This document shows, piece after piece, positions 16,286 to 25,019 of a stretch of 64,000 nt of DNA. Each line of letters starts with the position of its first letter. The first letter of the stretch is position 1. The stretch covers positions 37,750 through 101,749 of the forward strand of contig UQTW01000006.1 of assembly GCA_900544115.1 (NCBI GenBank), given 5' to 3'. Source of the stretch: an uncultured Collinsella sp. Lineage in GTDB: Bacteria > Actinomycetota > Coriobacteriia > Coriobacteriales > Coriobacteriaceae. The notes under the pieces are model-generated. The model ran no database searches, was not told where the DNA came from, and was given only the letters and a program-made list of their open reading frames with translations. Both the position numbers and the translations under genes were made by a program.

Positions 16286-17149
16286 CTATTCGACGATTGG
16301 TGCTCCGTGGCCCCAAGAACCTTCCATGCCGCACACGGTCGAGGCAAACCCGGCAGCAAAGTCGAGCGCGCGCTCGATGGCCTCGGCGCCACCCTCACCA
16401 CGCTTGGCGGAATCGAGATAGCACATCAAAAACGAGGTGAGGAACGAGTCGCCCGCCCCCATGGTGTCCTTCATGTCCGTTACCGGTTTAGCCAGCTGGC
16501 GGTAATAACGCTCGCCGTCGTAAGCGATGCAGCCCTCGGCGCCCGCCGTAGCCGACACAAAACGCGGACCCAGATCCTTCACCCATGCCAGACGCTCGCG
16601 AATCTCGTCCTCACTCGCGGCATCCGCCGCACTAAAGAAAGCAAAATCGACATAGGGCGCAATCTGCTCGTAGTACTCGTCGGTGGAGTCGTCCGAAAAG
16701 TCAAAAGAGACCGTGACGCCCGCAGCCTTCAACTTGGGCAGCTCGCGCTCGGTGAAGCAATAGTTGCCCGAATGAACCACATCGAACTGCTTCATGTACG
16801 AAAGGTCAAAGCGATCGAGAACATAGCGCGCATCGCCACGGATACCGCCCTCGTTGGAGCCGAGGAAGACACGGTCACCGTCAACGACGGTCACGCGAGC
16901 CGCTCCGTTCTCGCCAATCATCTGCTCGCACTTGTCAAGCTCGATACCCTCATCCTCGAGGCTTGTAATGACATGCTCGGCAGCGGCGTCATTGCCAAAA
17001 ATGCCCATGTATGCAGAGCGTGCGGCACCGCATTTCTTGGCATAAACGGCGAAGTTCACCGCATTGCCGCCGGGATACATGGTGTGGATATGCTCGTAGC
17101 GATCGACGACGTTGTCGCCAAATCCGAGCGCGTTAACGTTAAATGCCAT
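16286..17149 (-). CDS. frlD: fructoselysine 6-kinase-like PfkB kinase (FrlD-like)
   Basis: A 287-residue PfkB-family kinase closest in pattern to FrlD, which phosphorylates fructoselysine at C6 with ATP. Visible are ALGFGDNVVDRYEH near the N-terminus, YPGGNAVNFAVYAKKCG (substrate site), VVHSGNYCFTERELPKLK and the catalytic MKDTMGAGDSFLTSF. It directly follows the FrlB-like gene (15 nt) in the order transporter, amidohydrolase, FrlC, FrlB, FrlD. The FrlD name is an inference from motif plus neighbours; the exact glycated amine may differ from fructoselysine. Confidence 0.8.
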   Translation of the reverse strand: MAFNVNALGFGDNVVDRYEHIHTMYPGGNAVNFAVYAKKCGAARSAYMGIFGNDAAAEHVITSLEDEGIELDKCEQMIGENGAARVTVVDGDRVFLGSNEGGIRGDARYVLDRFDLSYMKQFDVVHSGNYCFTERELPKLKAAGVTVSFDFSDDSTDEYYEQIAPYVDFAFFSAADAASEDEIRERLAWVKDLGPRFVSATAGAEGCIAYDGERYYRQLAKPVTDMKDTMGAGDSFLTSFLMCYLDSAKRGEGGAEAIERALDFAAGFASTVCGMEGSWGHGAPIVE

Positions 17150-17163
17150 GGCCTTTGCCCCTT

Positions 17164-18132
17164 CTAGTACTCGACAACACCCATATAGCGACGGAAATCG
17201 GGATCGTGATCAAACACCTTGCCGCGTGCAGCACGCAGCTCGCAGTTCATGGCGTAGAACAGCACCGGGTCCAGATAGGCACGGACGCTCGCCGGCACGG
17301 CTTCCATACCGTACTCCTTGGCATCGAGCACCATCAGCGTATCGGTATGCGTCTTAAGGAACGCAAGGGCGCGCTCGTCCATGGCACGGCACTCGCTGGA
17401 GCCCATCTGCAGGAAGTAAAAAACGCCATCCTGAGTAGCCTCGAAGGGGCCGTGGAAGTACTCGGCAGAGTGGATGTAGCTGCAGTGCTGCCACTGCATC
17501 TCCATAAGAGAGCAGATAGCGAAACCGTAGGTCTGGCTAAAGTTGGGACCGCTGCCCAGAATGTAGAAGAACTCGTGCTCCTGGCAAAGCTTGGCAAAAC
17601 GATCGCCTAGCTCGGCATTTACCTTCTCACGTGCCGGGGGAAGAATCTTATCCATCTCGGCGATACCGGCATACATATCGGCAAGATCGGCGTAGCCCTC
17701 CTGCTGATCGAGCAGCTCGGCCGCAAGCGACAGCGAAATGCCAGCGGGGACCTCGGCCTGCGGCACGCCCTCGCCCCACGGGTAGACCCACGTGGTCCAC
17801 TTGCCGGAGTCAATCTTGGATCCAGCGTTGTCGGTCTGGGCGATCACCGTAGCGCCGGCAGCAAGGGCAATCTCACAGCCCTCGACGACCTCGGGGGTGT
17901 TGCCACTGTGGCTGCAAGCAATGACCAGGGATTTCTCACCCAAGCGGCGCGGGCGCATGATATCAAACTCGCGAGCCGTATAGATATACGAAGTGAAGGT
18001 GGTTGCCTCGCGCTGCAGAAGCTCATGAGCCGGGATCAAATCGATCATGGAGCCACCGCAAGCAATCCAGTAGACGCTGTCGAACTTGCCCTTCTCGGCA
18101 ATTGCCTCTTTGATCAGATCGTGTGCGTTCAT
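17164..18132 (-). CDS. frlB: SIS-domain fructosamine 6-phosphate deglycase (FrlB-like)
   Basis: A 322-residue protein with two SIS domains. The first has VYWIACGGSMIDL and the phosphosugar loop ACSHSGNTPEVVEG; the second starts FFYILGSGPNFSQTYGFAIC and includes HSAEYFHGPFEATQDG with the conserved His-Gly-Pro-Glu patch of deglycases. FrlB cleaves a fructosamine 6-phosphate into the free amine and glucose 6-phosphate. The start at 18132 has AAAGGAAC. It sits between the FrlC-like and FrlD-like genes, which supports the role. The leaving amine is not determined. Confidence 0.85.
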   Translation of the reverse strand: MNAHDLIKEAIAEKGKFDSVYWIACGGSMIDLIPAHELLQREATTFTSYIYTAREFDIMRPRRLGEKSLVIACSHSGNTPEVVEGCEIALAAGATVIAQTDNAGSKIDSGKWTTWVYPWGEGVPQAEVPAGISLSLAAELLDQQEGYADLADMYAGIAEMDKILPPAREKVNAELGDRFAKLCQEHEFFYILGSGPNFSQTYGFAICSLMEMQWQHCSYIHSAEYFHGPFEATQDGVFYFLQMGSSECRAMDERALAFLKTHTDTLMVLDAKEYGMEAVPASVRAYLDPVLFYAMNCELRAARGKVFDHDPDFRRYMGVVEY

Positions 18133-18194
18133 ATCCAGTTCCTTTCTTGTTTGGTCCGCAATCAATGACGTTGGCTGCGTGGCCGATAGTTGGT

Positions 18195-19046
18195 TTAGTC
18201 AATCAGATATTTCTCGAATGCGGCCATGTTCTTGGCATCTGCCGCCGCCGGGTCATCGTAGTAACGCCCGTCCGTGATTTCCTGGCCCAGCATGCCATCG
18301 AAACCATGGGCATTAAGCGTAGCGACGAAGGCGTCCATATCGTGCTTGCCATCGCCCCACACCAGATGGCCATACGGGTCACCGTCGATAAAGTGCATCT
18401 CGTGAATTGCCCCATCACCAAAGGCGGCAAACCAGTCCTCGAGCGTCTCGCCCGCAACGCCCATCGCGGTTGTATCAACCATGGGCTGTAAGTACGGGCT
18501 CGCGACCTCGTCAATCATGCGCTTCGCATCCGAAACCGTCGTTACAAGGTTGCTCTCCTCGGGACGCAGGCTTTCCATCGTAAGCACCAGACCGTGCTCA
18601 CCGGCATACTCCGCCAGAATGGACAAGTGCTCGCGGCTGCGCTTCCAGGCTTCCTCGCGGTCCTCGTCCCAGTCGCCCCAGCCCGAGTTGACGGACATAC
18701 GGTCGCACCCAAGTACCTCGGCAAGCTCAATGCCGTGCTTAAAGTACGCCAGGCTGCGCTGTTCATGCAGCGGTTTGCGTGCGCAGTACTGCCAAGGATA
18801 GACAACATTCTCGGGGCACAGAGTACGATACCTAAGCCCACGGTCTGCAGCCTTTTTCGCCAGGACCTCAGCCTCAAAGTAGCCCGTGTGGTCGAGCGTC
18901 ACATGCGGCTCCGCACACCACAGCTCAATGGACTCAAAGCCCAAACGCTGCTGCACATCAAGGAAGTAATCGAGCGACCACATGATGTAGTGGATATTCA
19001 TGCCCGCAATCTGTTCGCGGCGCAGCGTCGGTTTGGATTCAGACAT
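18195..19046 (-). CDS. frlC: sugar epimerase/isomerase TIM-barrel protein (FrlC-like)
   Basis: A 283-residue xylose-isomerase-like barrel. The order LGFESIELWCAEPHV, LTMESLRPEESNLVTT, PMVDTTAMGV, IHEMHFIDGDPYGHLVWGDG and GQEITDGRYY matches FrlC, the fructoselysine 3-epimerase that lets cells use psicoselysine; Glu, Asp, His and Glu metal ligands are all present at these strands. Its stop is followed after about 60 nt by the FrlB-like gene. The assignment is by motif order and context. Confidence 0.8.
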   Translation of the reverse strand: MSESKPTLRREQIAGMNIHYIMWSLDYFLDVQQRLGFESIELWCAEPHVTLDHTGYFEAEVLAKKAADRGLRYRTLCPENVVYPWQYCARKPLHEQRSLAYFKHGIELAEVLGCDRMSVNSGWGDWDEDREEAWKRSREHLSILAEYAGEHGLVLTMESLRPEESNLVTTVSDAKRMIDEVASPYLQPMVDTTAMGVAGETLEDWFAAFGDGAIHEMHFIDGDPYGHLVWGDGKHDMDAFVATLNAHGFDGMLGQEITDGRYYDDPAAADAKNMAAFEKYLID

Positions 19047-19047
19047 C

Positions 19048-20631
19048 TTATGCCTCCTTATTTCGATCGAACACGATTTGTCCGTCCGACATCGTCATAT
19101 CAACCGAAAGATCGCGTGCGTCGCGATAATCGAGGTCGAACACATCCCGATCGAGCACGCAGATATCGGCAAGCTTGCCGACCTCAAGCGTACCCAGTTC
19201 GTCTTCGCGCATCAGATCGTACGCGCCCCCGGCAGTCCAAGCACGCAAGAGCTCGACAAGCGTCAGCGCGTTGGCCTCATTCACGGGCAGCCCATCGTCG
19301 AAGTATCCACCGCACGCGCTGTAGATTGACTCGCCCAGGCTCGGAATCAGCAGTGGCAAATCCGTACCACAGCACACCGTGCATCCGGAATCTTCCATGC
19401 CGCGGCGATTCCAGCTGTGCAAAAGTCGCGTCTCGCCAATTTGTCGACGCATCATCGACAGGCAATCCTCGCGCCGGTCCAGCGTCAAAATCTGCGGATA
19501 GACCTCGCAAATTCCACCTAACTTGCCAAACTCGACAAGATCGGTCGGATCAGAGTTCTCGAGATCGGTAATCGCATGGCGGCGAAGCAACCGTCCATGC
19601 TCGTCTCGAGGCAGCGAGGCATAGAGCGCCACGGTGCGACGAACGGCGCCATCGCCCTGGCAATGCAAGGAATATCGGAAGCCGTCAGCATCAATTGCGC
19701 GCAGCTCGTTCTCAATCAGATCCCACTCGGGCTCCTCGACAACCGTCTTGCCGGCAGCTCCCGCATCGGCCGTGTCCTCATAGGGGTCAATCATCTCGGC
19801 AAGCCCCGCCCATACGCCGCGATCGGTCATACGGTTGAAGCCAGAAAAACGAACGAACGGTCCCCGAAAGCGCTCTCGTGCCTCGCGAGCATACGACAGA
19901 TTTGCACCGGCACCCACCGGCTGCGACATCATAGAGACGCGAACCGTCAGCTCACCAGATTCTTCACGGCGAGCCATTTCGTCGGCAAAACCGTAGTAGT
20001 CATCAAACGCCATCTCCTTGATGGCGGTAACGCCGCGCTCGTTAAGCATGCTCATGTAGTCCGAATACCCCGCACGTACCTCGGGCAGCGCGAGGAAATC
20101 GCTCATCATGCGCCAGATCTTCTCGGCATAGCACGCCTGGGGTGTGAAGCCGTATCGCGCACTGGCGGCAGCATTGAGAACGCAGGTCTCCGCACCCGGT
20201 GTAAAGCAGACGACAGGGATATCGCCAAAACAATCGTCAAACACAGCCGCCGTATTTGCGTTCTCGGCATCCGATGCCAACGTTTCGGGTAGGTTGTGGC
20301 CAAAAGCCGCCGCGCAATCCGGATGATCTTCTTTCCATGCACGCAAGAGCGACACGGCCTCTTTGGCATCAGCGATGCCGGACAGATCAGGCCCCAACGT
20401 CCGCAGCGCCCAGCCTGTATAGAAGGTATGCACATCGATCAGGCCAGGCATGACGGTGCGGTCGCCCAGGTCAACTACCTCGTCCGCCTGGGTCAAATAC
20501 GAAGCTAGCTCACACTTGGTGCCAACAGCCTCAATTCGATTGCCACGGACCGCTACGAAACCTTCAAACGGCAGGTCCCCCGTACCGGTAAAGACGCTCT
20601 TAGACGTCAGGACCGTCAAACGATCAGACAT
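19048..20631 (-). CDS. YtcJ-like amidohydrolase with incomplete metal motif
   Basis: A 527-residue composite-domain amidohydrolase like YtcJ/NfdA. The N-terminal beta-sandwich (FEGFVAVRGNRIEAVG) leads to VMPGLIDVHTFYTGW, where the usual HxH metal pair reads HTF, so one ligand is missing. SLHCQGDGAVRR corresponds to the HAIGD strand and CCGTDLPLLIPS to the final GSD strand, whose Asp is kept. GKLADICVLDRDVFDLD closes the sandwich. It starts 10 nt after the transporter stop and ends 2 nt before the FrlC-like gene. It may pre-cleave an acylated or peptide-bound glycated substrate, but that is a guess. Confidence 0.8.
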   Translation of the reverse strand: MSDRLTVLTSKSVFTGTGDLPFEGFVAVRGNRIEAVGTKCELASYLTQADEVVDLGDRTVMPGLIDVHTFYTGWALRTLGPDLSGIADAKEAVSLLRAWKEDHPDCAAAFGHNLPETLASDAENANTAAVFDDCFGDIPVVCFTPGAETCVLNAAASARYGFTPQACYAEKIWRMMSDFLALPEVRAGYSDYMSMLNERGVTAIKEMAFDDYYGFADEMARREESGELTVRVSMMSQPVGAGANLSYAREARERFRGPFVRFSGFNRMTDRGVWAGLAEMIDPYEDTADAGAAGKTVVEEPEWDLIENELRAIDADGFRYSLHCQGDGAVRRTVALYASLPRDEHGRLLRRHAITDLENSDPTDLVEFGKLGGICEVYPQILTLDRREDCLSMMRRQIGETRLLHSWNRRGMEDSGCTVCCGTDLPLLIPSLGESIYSACGGYFDDGLPVNEANALTLVELLRAWTAGGAYDLMREDELGTLEVGKLADICVLDRDVFDLDYRDARDLSVDMTMSDGQIVFDRNKEA

Positions 20632-20640
20632 CACAACCAC

Positions 20641-22104
20641 CTACGCCGGAAGCATGCCAGAAATTGCCGTTACGATCAGGCCAAAGACGACCATGAAGAT
20701 GAAGAACTTCCAAATGGTCTTCCACCATTGGCCAAACGAAATCTTAGCCACGCCAAGGCCGGCAACCGTCATGCCCGCCACGGGACTGATGGTGTTGATG
20801 GTCTGGTTGGCAAACTGGAGCGCGGTAACGGCCGCCTCGGGATTGAGGCCCATGAGCTCGGTCAGGGGGCCCATAACGGGCATGGTGAGTGCCGCCAGGC
20901 CAGAACTCGAGGGAACCAGCAAAGAGAGCAGGCCAAGGACGATATACATAAACGTGGTGTAGACGGCGGCGGGCGCACCGGCGAGCGCAGTAGCGAGCGC
21001 CTGGAGGATGGTGTCGATGATCATGCCGCCCTCGGCGATGACCAGAATACCGCGAGCGATACCGATAACGATGGCGGCGTACGCAAAGTCGGCGAGACCT
21101 TTAACGAACTCCTCAGCAATCGTCTGCTGGTCAAGACCGCCCAGGATACCGGCAAGCAAGCCCATGCCAAGGAACACGGCGGAAATCTCATTCATGTACC
21201 AACCCTGGGTAACAAGACCCCAGACGATAATGCCCATACCGCAAGCAAAATCGATAAGCACGAGCTTCTGACGGGTAGTGAACTCTTCCTCGATGGAGGC
21301 ATCGGTCACGGAAAACTCGATACGCTTGAGCTTATCGTCCTCGTACGTAATGGACGACTCGGGGTTTTTCTTGACGCGCATGGCGTAGCGCATGGCCCAT
21401 GCGATACCGACGGCAGTGAAGATGACCCAAGAAACGGCGCGCAGCCACAGTTGCGGATTGCCCTCGATGCCAATGATGCCCTGGGCGATCAAAACATTAA
21501 ACGGATCGATGGTCGAAGCGCAATATCCCAGGTTAGGACCAAGGAAGCAGATGATGAATGCCGTCATCGAGTCATAACCGATACCCATCATGATGGGAAT
21601 GAAGATGGCATAGAACGGCAGGGCTTCCTCAGACATACCAAACGTGGTGCCGCAAATGGACAGCAACGTCATCGTGATGGGAATGATGAGGATGTCCTTG
21701 TTCTTGAGCTTTTTAATCACGCGGCTCATGCCGGCATTCAAAGCGTTGGTCTTGGTGATGATTGCGAACGACCCGCCAATCAATAAGACGAACGCAACGA
21801 CGTCGGCAGCCTCCTGGATGCCCTTAGTGGGCGCTTGCAGGACCGCGAAGATATCCTGCCCCAGATTGATGGTCTCGCCGGTCTCGGAATCGGTGTAGTT
21901 CTTATCGACCTGTTCATAGGTTCCAGCAACGGCGACTTCACGCTCGCCCGCCGCTGTCGAAATCGTCTTGCGCTGATACTGACCAGAGGGAACGATCCAA
22001 GTCAAGACCGCAAAGACAACGATCAGCAAGAACATGATCGTATAGACATGCGGTAATTTGAACTTAAAACGTCTGTTTGTCTTCTTCGCCTTCGTATCTG
22101 ACAT
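20641..22104 (-). CDS. YfcC/DcuC-family carboxylate or amino-acid transporter
   Basis: A 487-residue membrane protein with about 12 hydrophobic segments. Family landmarks of the YfcC (C4-dicarboxylate anaerobic carrier) group are FKLPHVYTIMFLLIVVFAVL, VVAFVLLIGGSFAIITKTNA, CGTTFGMSEEALPFYAIFIP, CFLGPNLGYCASTIDPFNV and LLVPSSSGLAALTMPVMGPL. The start at 22104 has GGAGG at 5 nt. As first gene of the cluster, it is the likely importer of the substrate. The classical FrlA permease belongs to the APC family, so a YfcC-type transporter points to a different substrate or an independent solution. Confidence 0.88.
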   Translation of the reverse strand: MSDTKAKKTNRRFKFKLPHVYTIMFLLIVVFAVLTWIVPSGQYQRKTISTAAGEREVAVAGTYEQVDKNYTDSETGETINLGQDIFAVLQAPTKGIQEAADVVAFVLLIGGSFAIITKTNALNAGMSRVIKKLKNKDILIIPITMTLLSICGTTFGMSEEALPFYAIFIPIMMGIGYDSMTAFIICFLGPNLGYCASTIDPFNVLIAQGIIGIEGNPQLWLRAVSWVIFTAVGIAWAMRYAMRVKKNPESSITYEDDKLKRIEFSVTDASIEEEFTTRQKLVLIDFACGMGIIVWGLVTQGWYMNEISAVFLGMGLLAGILGGLDQQTIAEEFVKGLADFAYAAIVIGIARGILVIAEGGMIIDTILQALATALAGAPAAVYTTFMYIVLGLLSLLVPSSSGLAALTMPVMGPLTELMGLNPEAAVTALQFANQTINTISPVAGMTVAGLGVAKISFGQWWKTIWKFFIFMVVFGLIVTAISGMLPA

Positions 22105-22146
22105 AGATACCTCCAAAGAACTCGAGACTGCATCGCATCTCGCTTC

Positions 22147-22169
22147 AACGTTTGCACAAGGCAAACGTT
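22147..22169 (-). promoter_or_regulatory. 9-bp perfect inverted repeat, candidate operator of the catabolic cluster
   Basis: AACGTTTGC (22147-22155) and GCAAACGTT (22161-22169) are perfect inverted arms with a 5-bp spacer, 43 bp upstream of the transporter start. A candidate promoter lies just upstream on the minus strand (TTGATG, 17 bp, TAACCT, about 22181-22209). It is a plausible binding site for the adjacent GntR/UTRA regulator or a catabolite regulator. Confidence 0.5.
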
Positions 22170-22274
22170 CTATGACGTTCTATAGGTTACCAGCAGCTTT
22201 TCTCGCCATCAAGATAATTTCAAACTGATTGCCGCAACGCGGTTGAACGGTTGCGTTTGCGCCGTGAACGGTAT

Positions 22275-22305
22275 GGAAACGCCCGGTGAGATGATCCACC
22301 GGGCG
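22275..22305 (-). terminator. intrinsic terminator after the GntR regulator gene
   Basis: A perfect 9-bp stem (22280-22288 with 22297-22305) is followed on the minus strand by TTTCC. It separates the regulator from the cluster promoter. Confidence 0.7.
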
Positions 22306-22322
22306 CTTTCATACGCAATGTC

Positions 22323-23066
22323 CTAGATGTCAAAAACGTAGCGAGACCCAACGATCCGCTGACGACCGATGATAAACGGCCGCCGCTGCTCATCGAAAAA
22401 GAAGGCTTCCATATAAAACAAGGGTTCGCCAACGGGAACTGCCAACAACCGAGCGACCTCGGGCGACGCACACGCGATCTCAAGCGTGCATGGGTCGGTA
22501 AACGCGGGCGTGCGGCCCGTCAGGTTGCGCACGAACTCAAAAATGGATTGGTTAGATAGAGGTGCCGTTGATAGATAGGCGTTGTCCTCGTAAACATATA
22601 TGTTGTTCTCGAGCATGACAGGGACGCCATCGGCAGTACGCACGCGCTCAACGCAGATCAAGTCAGTTCCAACGGGAACACCAAAGAACTGTGCTTCGGT
22701 GGAATCCGCCGGCAGCATCTTTCTCGAAATGACACGCGCCCCCGGTTCCATTCCGTTAACGCGGCATGCGTCCGAAAAACTCTGGACGTCATCCTTCTGG
22801 CGAATCTTGCGCTTGAGCTTGGGGGCATTGACAAACGTGCCTTTCCCCTGTCGCTTCGTTAGATAGCCCTGTTGGACGAGCTCCTCAATAGCGCGTCGCA
22901 CGGTAACGCGGCCAACTTTATAGCTCTCAGCCAATTCGAATTCGTTGGGTATCCGCGCACCTGCCTTGTAGGCACCGGAGTTGATTTCGTTTTTGATGAT
23001 ATCGATAACCTGTTGGTACAGCGGTATCGCTGCTTTACCGTCAGTTAGCCCTTCAGTCGGTGGCAT
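22323..23066 (-). CDS. GntR/HutC-family regulator with UTRA domain
   Basis: A 247-residue regulator. The N-terminal winged helix (IPLYQQVIDIIKNEINSGAY, IPNEFELAESYKVGRVTVRR, GKGTFV) is GntR type; the C-terminal ~170 residues are a UTRA ligand-binding domain (CVERVRTADGVPVMLENNIY, PLFYMEAFFFDEQRRPF). It lies immediately upstream of, and on the same strand as, the catabolic cluster. By analogy with FrlR it should bind a cluster metabolite (perhaps a phosphorylated fructosamine) and lift repression. Two palindromes near its own start suggest autoregulation. Confidence 0.88.
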   Translation of the reverse strand: MPPTEGLTDGKAAIPLYQQVIDIIKNEINSGAYKAGARIPNEFELAESYKVGRVTVRRAIEELVQQGYLTKRQGKGTFVNAPKLKRKIRQKDDVQSFSDACRVNGMEPGARVISRKMLPADSTEAQFFGVPVGTDLICVERVRTADGVPVMLENNIYVYEDNAYLSTAPLSNQSIFEFVRNLTGRTPAFTDPCTLEIACASPEVARLLAVPVGEPLFYMEAFFFDEQRRPFIIGRQRIVGSRYVFDI

Positions 23067-23123
23067 ATACCCTCTCCAAGCACAATTAAGCCTAAAACGG
23101 ACTTAGGGGCATTCAACAAGTCC

Positions 23124-23143
23124 TTAAGCCCGCATTAGCTTAA
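23124..23143 (-). promoter_or_regulatory. palindrome upstream of the GntR regulator gene
   Basis: TTAAGC (23124-23129) and GCTTAA (23138-23143) form a perfect 6-bp inverted repeat; a second imperfect palindrome (CCTAA, 7 bp, TTAGG) follows nearer the gene. Possible autoregulatory sites; they do not resemble the 22147-22169 repeat. Confidence 0.3.
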
Positions 23144-23193
23144 AGTATGCTAGGTGTCGCACCAAAATGTCGGCTATTTACTCATCAGACCCG

Positions 23194-23213
23194 AAAAACG
23201 CGCAACTACCGCG
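23194..23213 (-). terminator. weak terminator after the HAD phosphatase gene
   Basis: CGCG (23199-23202) pairs with CGCG (23210-23213), followed on the minus strand by T5. The stem is short. Confidence 0.35.
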
Positions 23214-23216
23214 CTC

Positions 23217-23876
23217 CTAAGAAAGCTCAAGCAGTTCCGGCAGCTGGTCGATGATCTTGTCCGCAGCATCCTGGCTAAAGCCAAACCGCTCCTCGCGCTT
23301 GGCGATTACCGTCAGACCCGCTCGCTTGCCGGCAGTGATGCCAGGCACCGAATCCTCAACGCAGCAGCAACGGACCGCAGGCAGCCCCAACAGGTCCAGC
23401 GCATGCAGGTAGATGTCGGGCTCGGGCTTGCTCTCCTTAAACTGCTCGCCGCTCACCACGTACTCAAAGGCATCCGACAGACCACATGCATCGAGTACTT
23501 CCTCGATGCTGTCCATGGGAGACGAGCTCGCCAGCGCCACGCGAACGCCGCGGCGCGGCAACTCTCGAATCGTATCCACAGCGCCCGGGTTAATCAAAGC
23601 CTGGTAGTCACGCGGACGCTTATGCGCCCACTCGTCCCAACGGGCCAATGCCTCCTCGCCAGTGAAGTGCCCTTTACCGGCGCGCTCAAACCAATCGACC
23701 AGCATATGCAGGAAGAACTGATGTGAGGTACCAACCTGCCCGTTCAACTCCTCTTGGGTCAGATTCAACCCAAGCTCCTTGGCAAACGCGGCAGTCTCCC
23801 CCAGGTAGTAATACTCGGTATCGACAATGACGCCGTCCATGTCAAAGATAACGGCGTCGAACGGAAATGCGGACAC
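23217..23876 (-). CDS. HAD-superfamily hydrolase, beta-phosphoglucomutase-like
   Basis: A 219-residue HAD protein with a helical cap. Motif I is AVIFDMDGVIVDTE (nucleophile and acid/base Asp), motif II is VALASSSP, the lysine of motif III lies in ESKPEPDIYLHAL, and motif IV is CCCVEDSVPGITAGKRAG. These fit the beta-phosphoglucomutase/sugar phosphatase subfamily, including the Glu-Asp of motif IV. The GTG at 23876 is chosen because AGGGAGG lies just before it; the frame extends upstream to 23924 across a terminator hairpin. Substrate unknown. Confidence 0.82.
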   Translation of the reverse strand: MSAFPFDAVIFDMDGVIVDTEYYYLGETAAFAKELGLNLTQEELNGQVGTSHQFFLHMLVDWFERAGKGHFTGEEALARWDEWAHKRPRDYQALINPGAVDTIRELPRRGVRVALASSSPMDSIEEVLDACGLSDAFEYVVSGEQFKESKPEPDIYLHALDLLGLPAVRCCCVEDSVPGITAGKRAGLTVIAKREERFGFSQDAADKIIDQLPELLELS

Positions 23877-23891
23877 GGCACCCTCCCTAAC

Positions 23892-23917
23892 AAAAGGGCG
23901 CCCGCAAGCGGACGCCC
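23892..23917 (-). terminator. intrinsic terminator
   Basis: A ~10-bp GC-rich stem (23896-23905 with 23908-23917, one wobble, tip unpaired) followed on the minus strand by TTTTG. It ends the Cof-type phosphatase gene. Confidence 0.7.
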
Positions 23918-23939
23918 GAACCATGCACTATCGGCGATT

Positions 23940-24782
23940 CTAACCCAGCAGCTGGTCAAGTGCTACCGCGATACCGTCTTCGTTGTTGTTGGCGGTCACC
24001 ATCTGGGCCACGGCCTTGACTTCATCGACAGCGTTACCCATGGCGACGCCGGTACCAGCCCACTCGATCATAGACTTGTCGTTCTGGCCGTCGCCAAACG
24101 ATACGACCTCGCTGGCATCGATGCCGAGCTTGGGCAGGGCACCCTCGAGCGCACGGGCCTTATCGATACCGGGCGCCGTGTACTCAAAGTACCAGTCGGC
24201 CGTAAACATGCCCGAAAGCGTCTGCTTAAAGGGCGCATACATCTCCTCGTAATGCGCCTGCAGGTAGGCCGGATCGCCCGCCGTCAGCAGCTTGTCCACG
24301 GGATAAGTGTCCACGACCTCATGCAGGCTCTCGACCTCGCGAATCTTAAGGTCGCACGCATCGCGCTCGTATTTGACGATGTTTTTCTGCGAGCCGTCAG
24401 GCAGCGTGATCATGCAATGGTACGAGTCCTCGACGTGCAAATCGCGACCGAGCGAGATGATGGGGATCACGTCAAAATTACGCAGGTGATCAATCAGGCG
24501 ATGCAATTCGTCGGCAGGCATAGCCTGATCGAACAGCACCTCGTCGGTCTGGGCATCGACCACATGCGCGCCATTAAAGGCAACTAGCAGACCGTCATGG
24601 TTTTGAAGGTCGAGCTCCTGGGCCAGGGCGTGCAGCCCCCATGCGGGACGACCCGAAGCCAAGATAAGCTTAATGCCCGACTCCTGCGCCGCGAGCAGTT
24701 TCTCGCGCGTACGCGGGCTGATGACCTTTTGGTCGTTGGTGAGCGTACCGTCGATATCCATTGCGATGGCTTTGATTGCCAT
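23940..24782 (-). CDS. Cof-type HAD-IIB sugar-phosphate phosphatase
   Basis: A 280-residue HAD phosphatase of the Cof/YidA group. Motif I AIAMDIDGTLTN lies at the N-terminus, motif II in IKLILASGRP, and motifs III/IV near VVSFGDGQNDKSMIEW, followed by GVAMGNAVDEVKAVA. The cap domain is of the C2 type by size (residues ~85-200). GGGAGG stands 5 nt before the ATG at 24782; the reading frame stays open much further upstream but without a site. Substrate unknown; Cof proteins dephosphorylate various sugar phosphates. Confidence 0.87.
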   Translation of the reverse strand: MAIKAIAMDIDGTLTNDQKVISPRTREKLLAAQESGIKLILASGRPAWGLHALAQELDLQNHDGLLVAFNGAHVVDAQTDEVLFDQAMPADELHRLIDHLRNFDVIPIISLGRDLHVEDSYHCMITLPDGSQKNIVKYERDACDLKIREVESLHEVVDTYPVDKLLTAGDPAYLQAHYEEMYAPFKQTLSGMFTADWYFEYTAPGIDKARALEGALPKLGIDASEVVSFGDGQNDKSMIEWAGTGVAMGNAVDEVKAVAQMVTANNNEDGIAVALDQLLG

Positions 24783-24949
24783 ATATGCCTCCCTGACATT
24801 GAACAACCTTGTCTGAGCCATCATACAGAACACCCACGGCGGCGTTGTTTGCAACGGGAAAAATGTCATATTGTCCCAAACATGAACGGCGCGCCTTCGA
24901 CGATTGCGATGCCCGTCGAGGCGCCTCCCGATACATTCCATCCTATCCA

Positions 24950-24988
24950 AATAGCAAAGGGCCCGCATCCCAACGGATACGGGCCCTT
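24950..24988 (-). terminator. terminator of pgi
   Basis: AAGGGCCCG (24957-24965) pairs with CGGGCCCTT (24980-24988), with an inner ATCC/GGAT pairing; on the minus strand a T-containing stretch (TGCTATTTGG) follows. Confidence 0.7.
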
Positions 24989-25019
24989 GTCGGCTATGCG
25001 TTAGTTTTCGCAGCGAATC

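Noticed and set aside
22105..22322. Riboswitch upstream of the YfcC-type transporter
   Set aside because: Only a simple palindrome and a terminator of the previous gene are seen; no conserved riboswitch elements were recognised.
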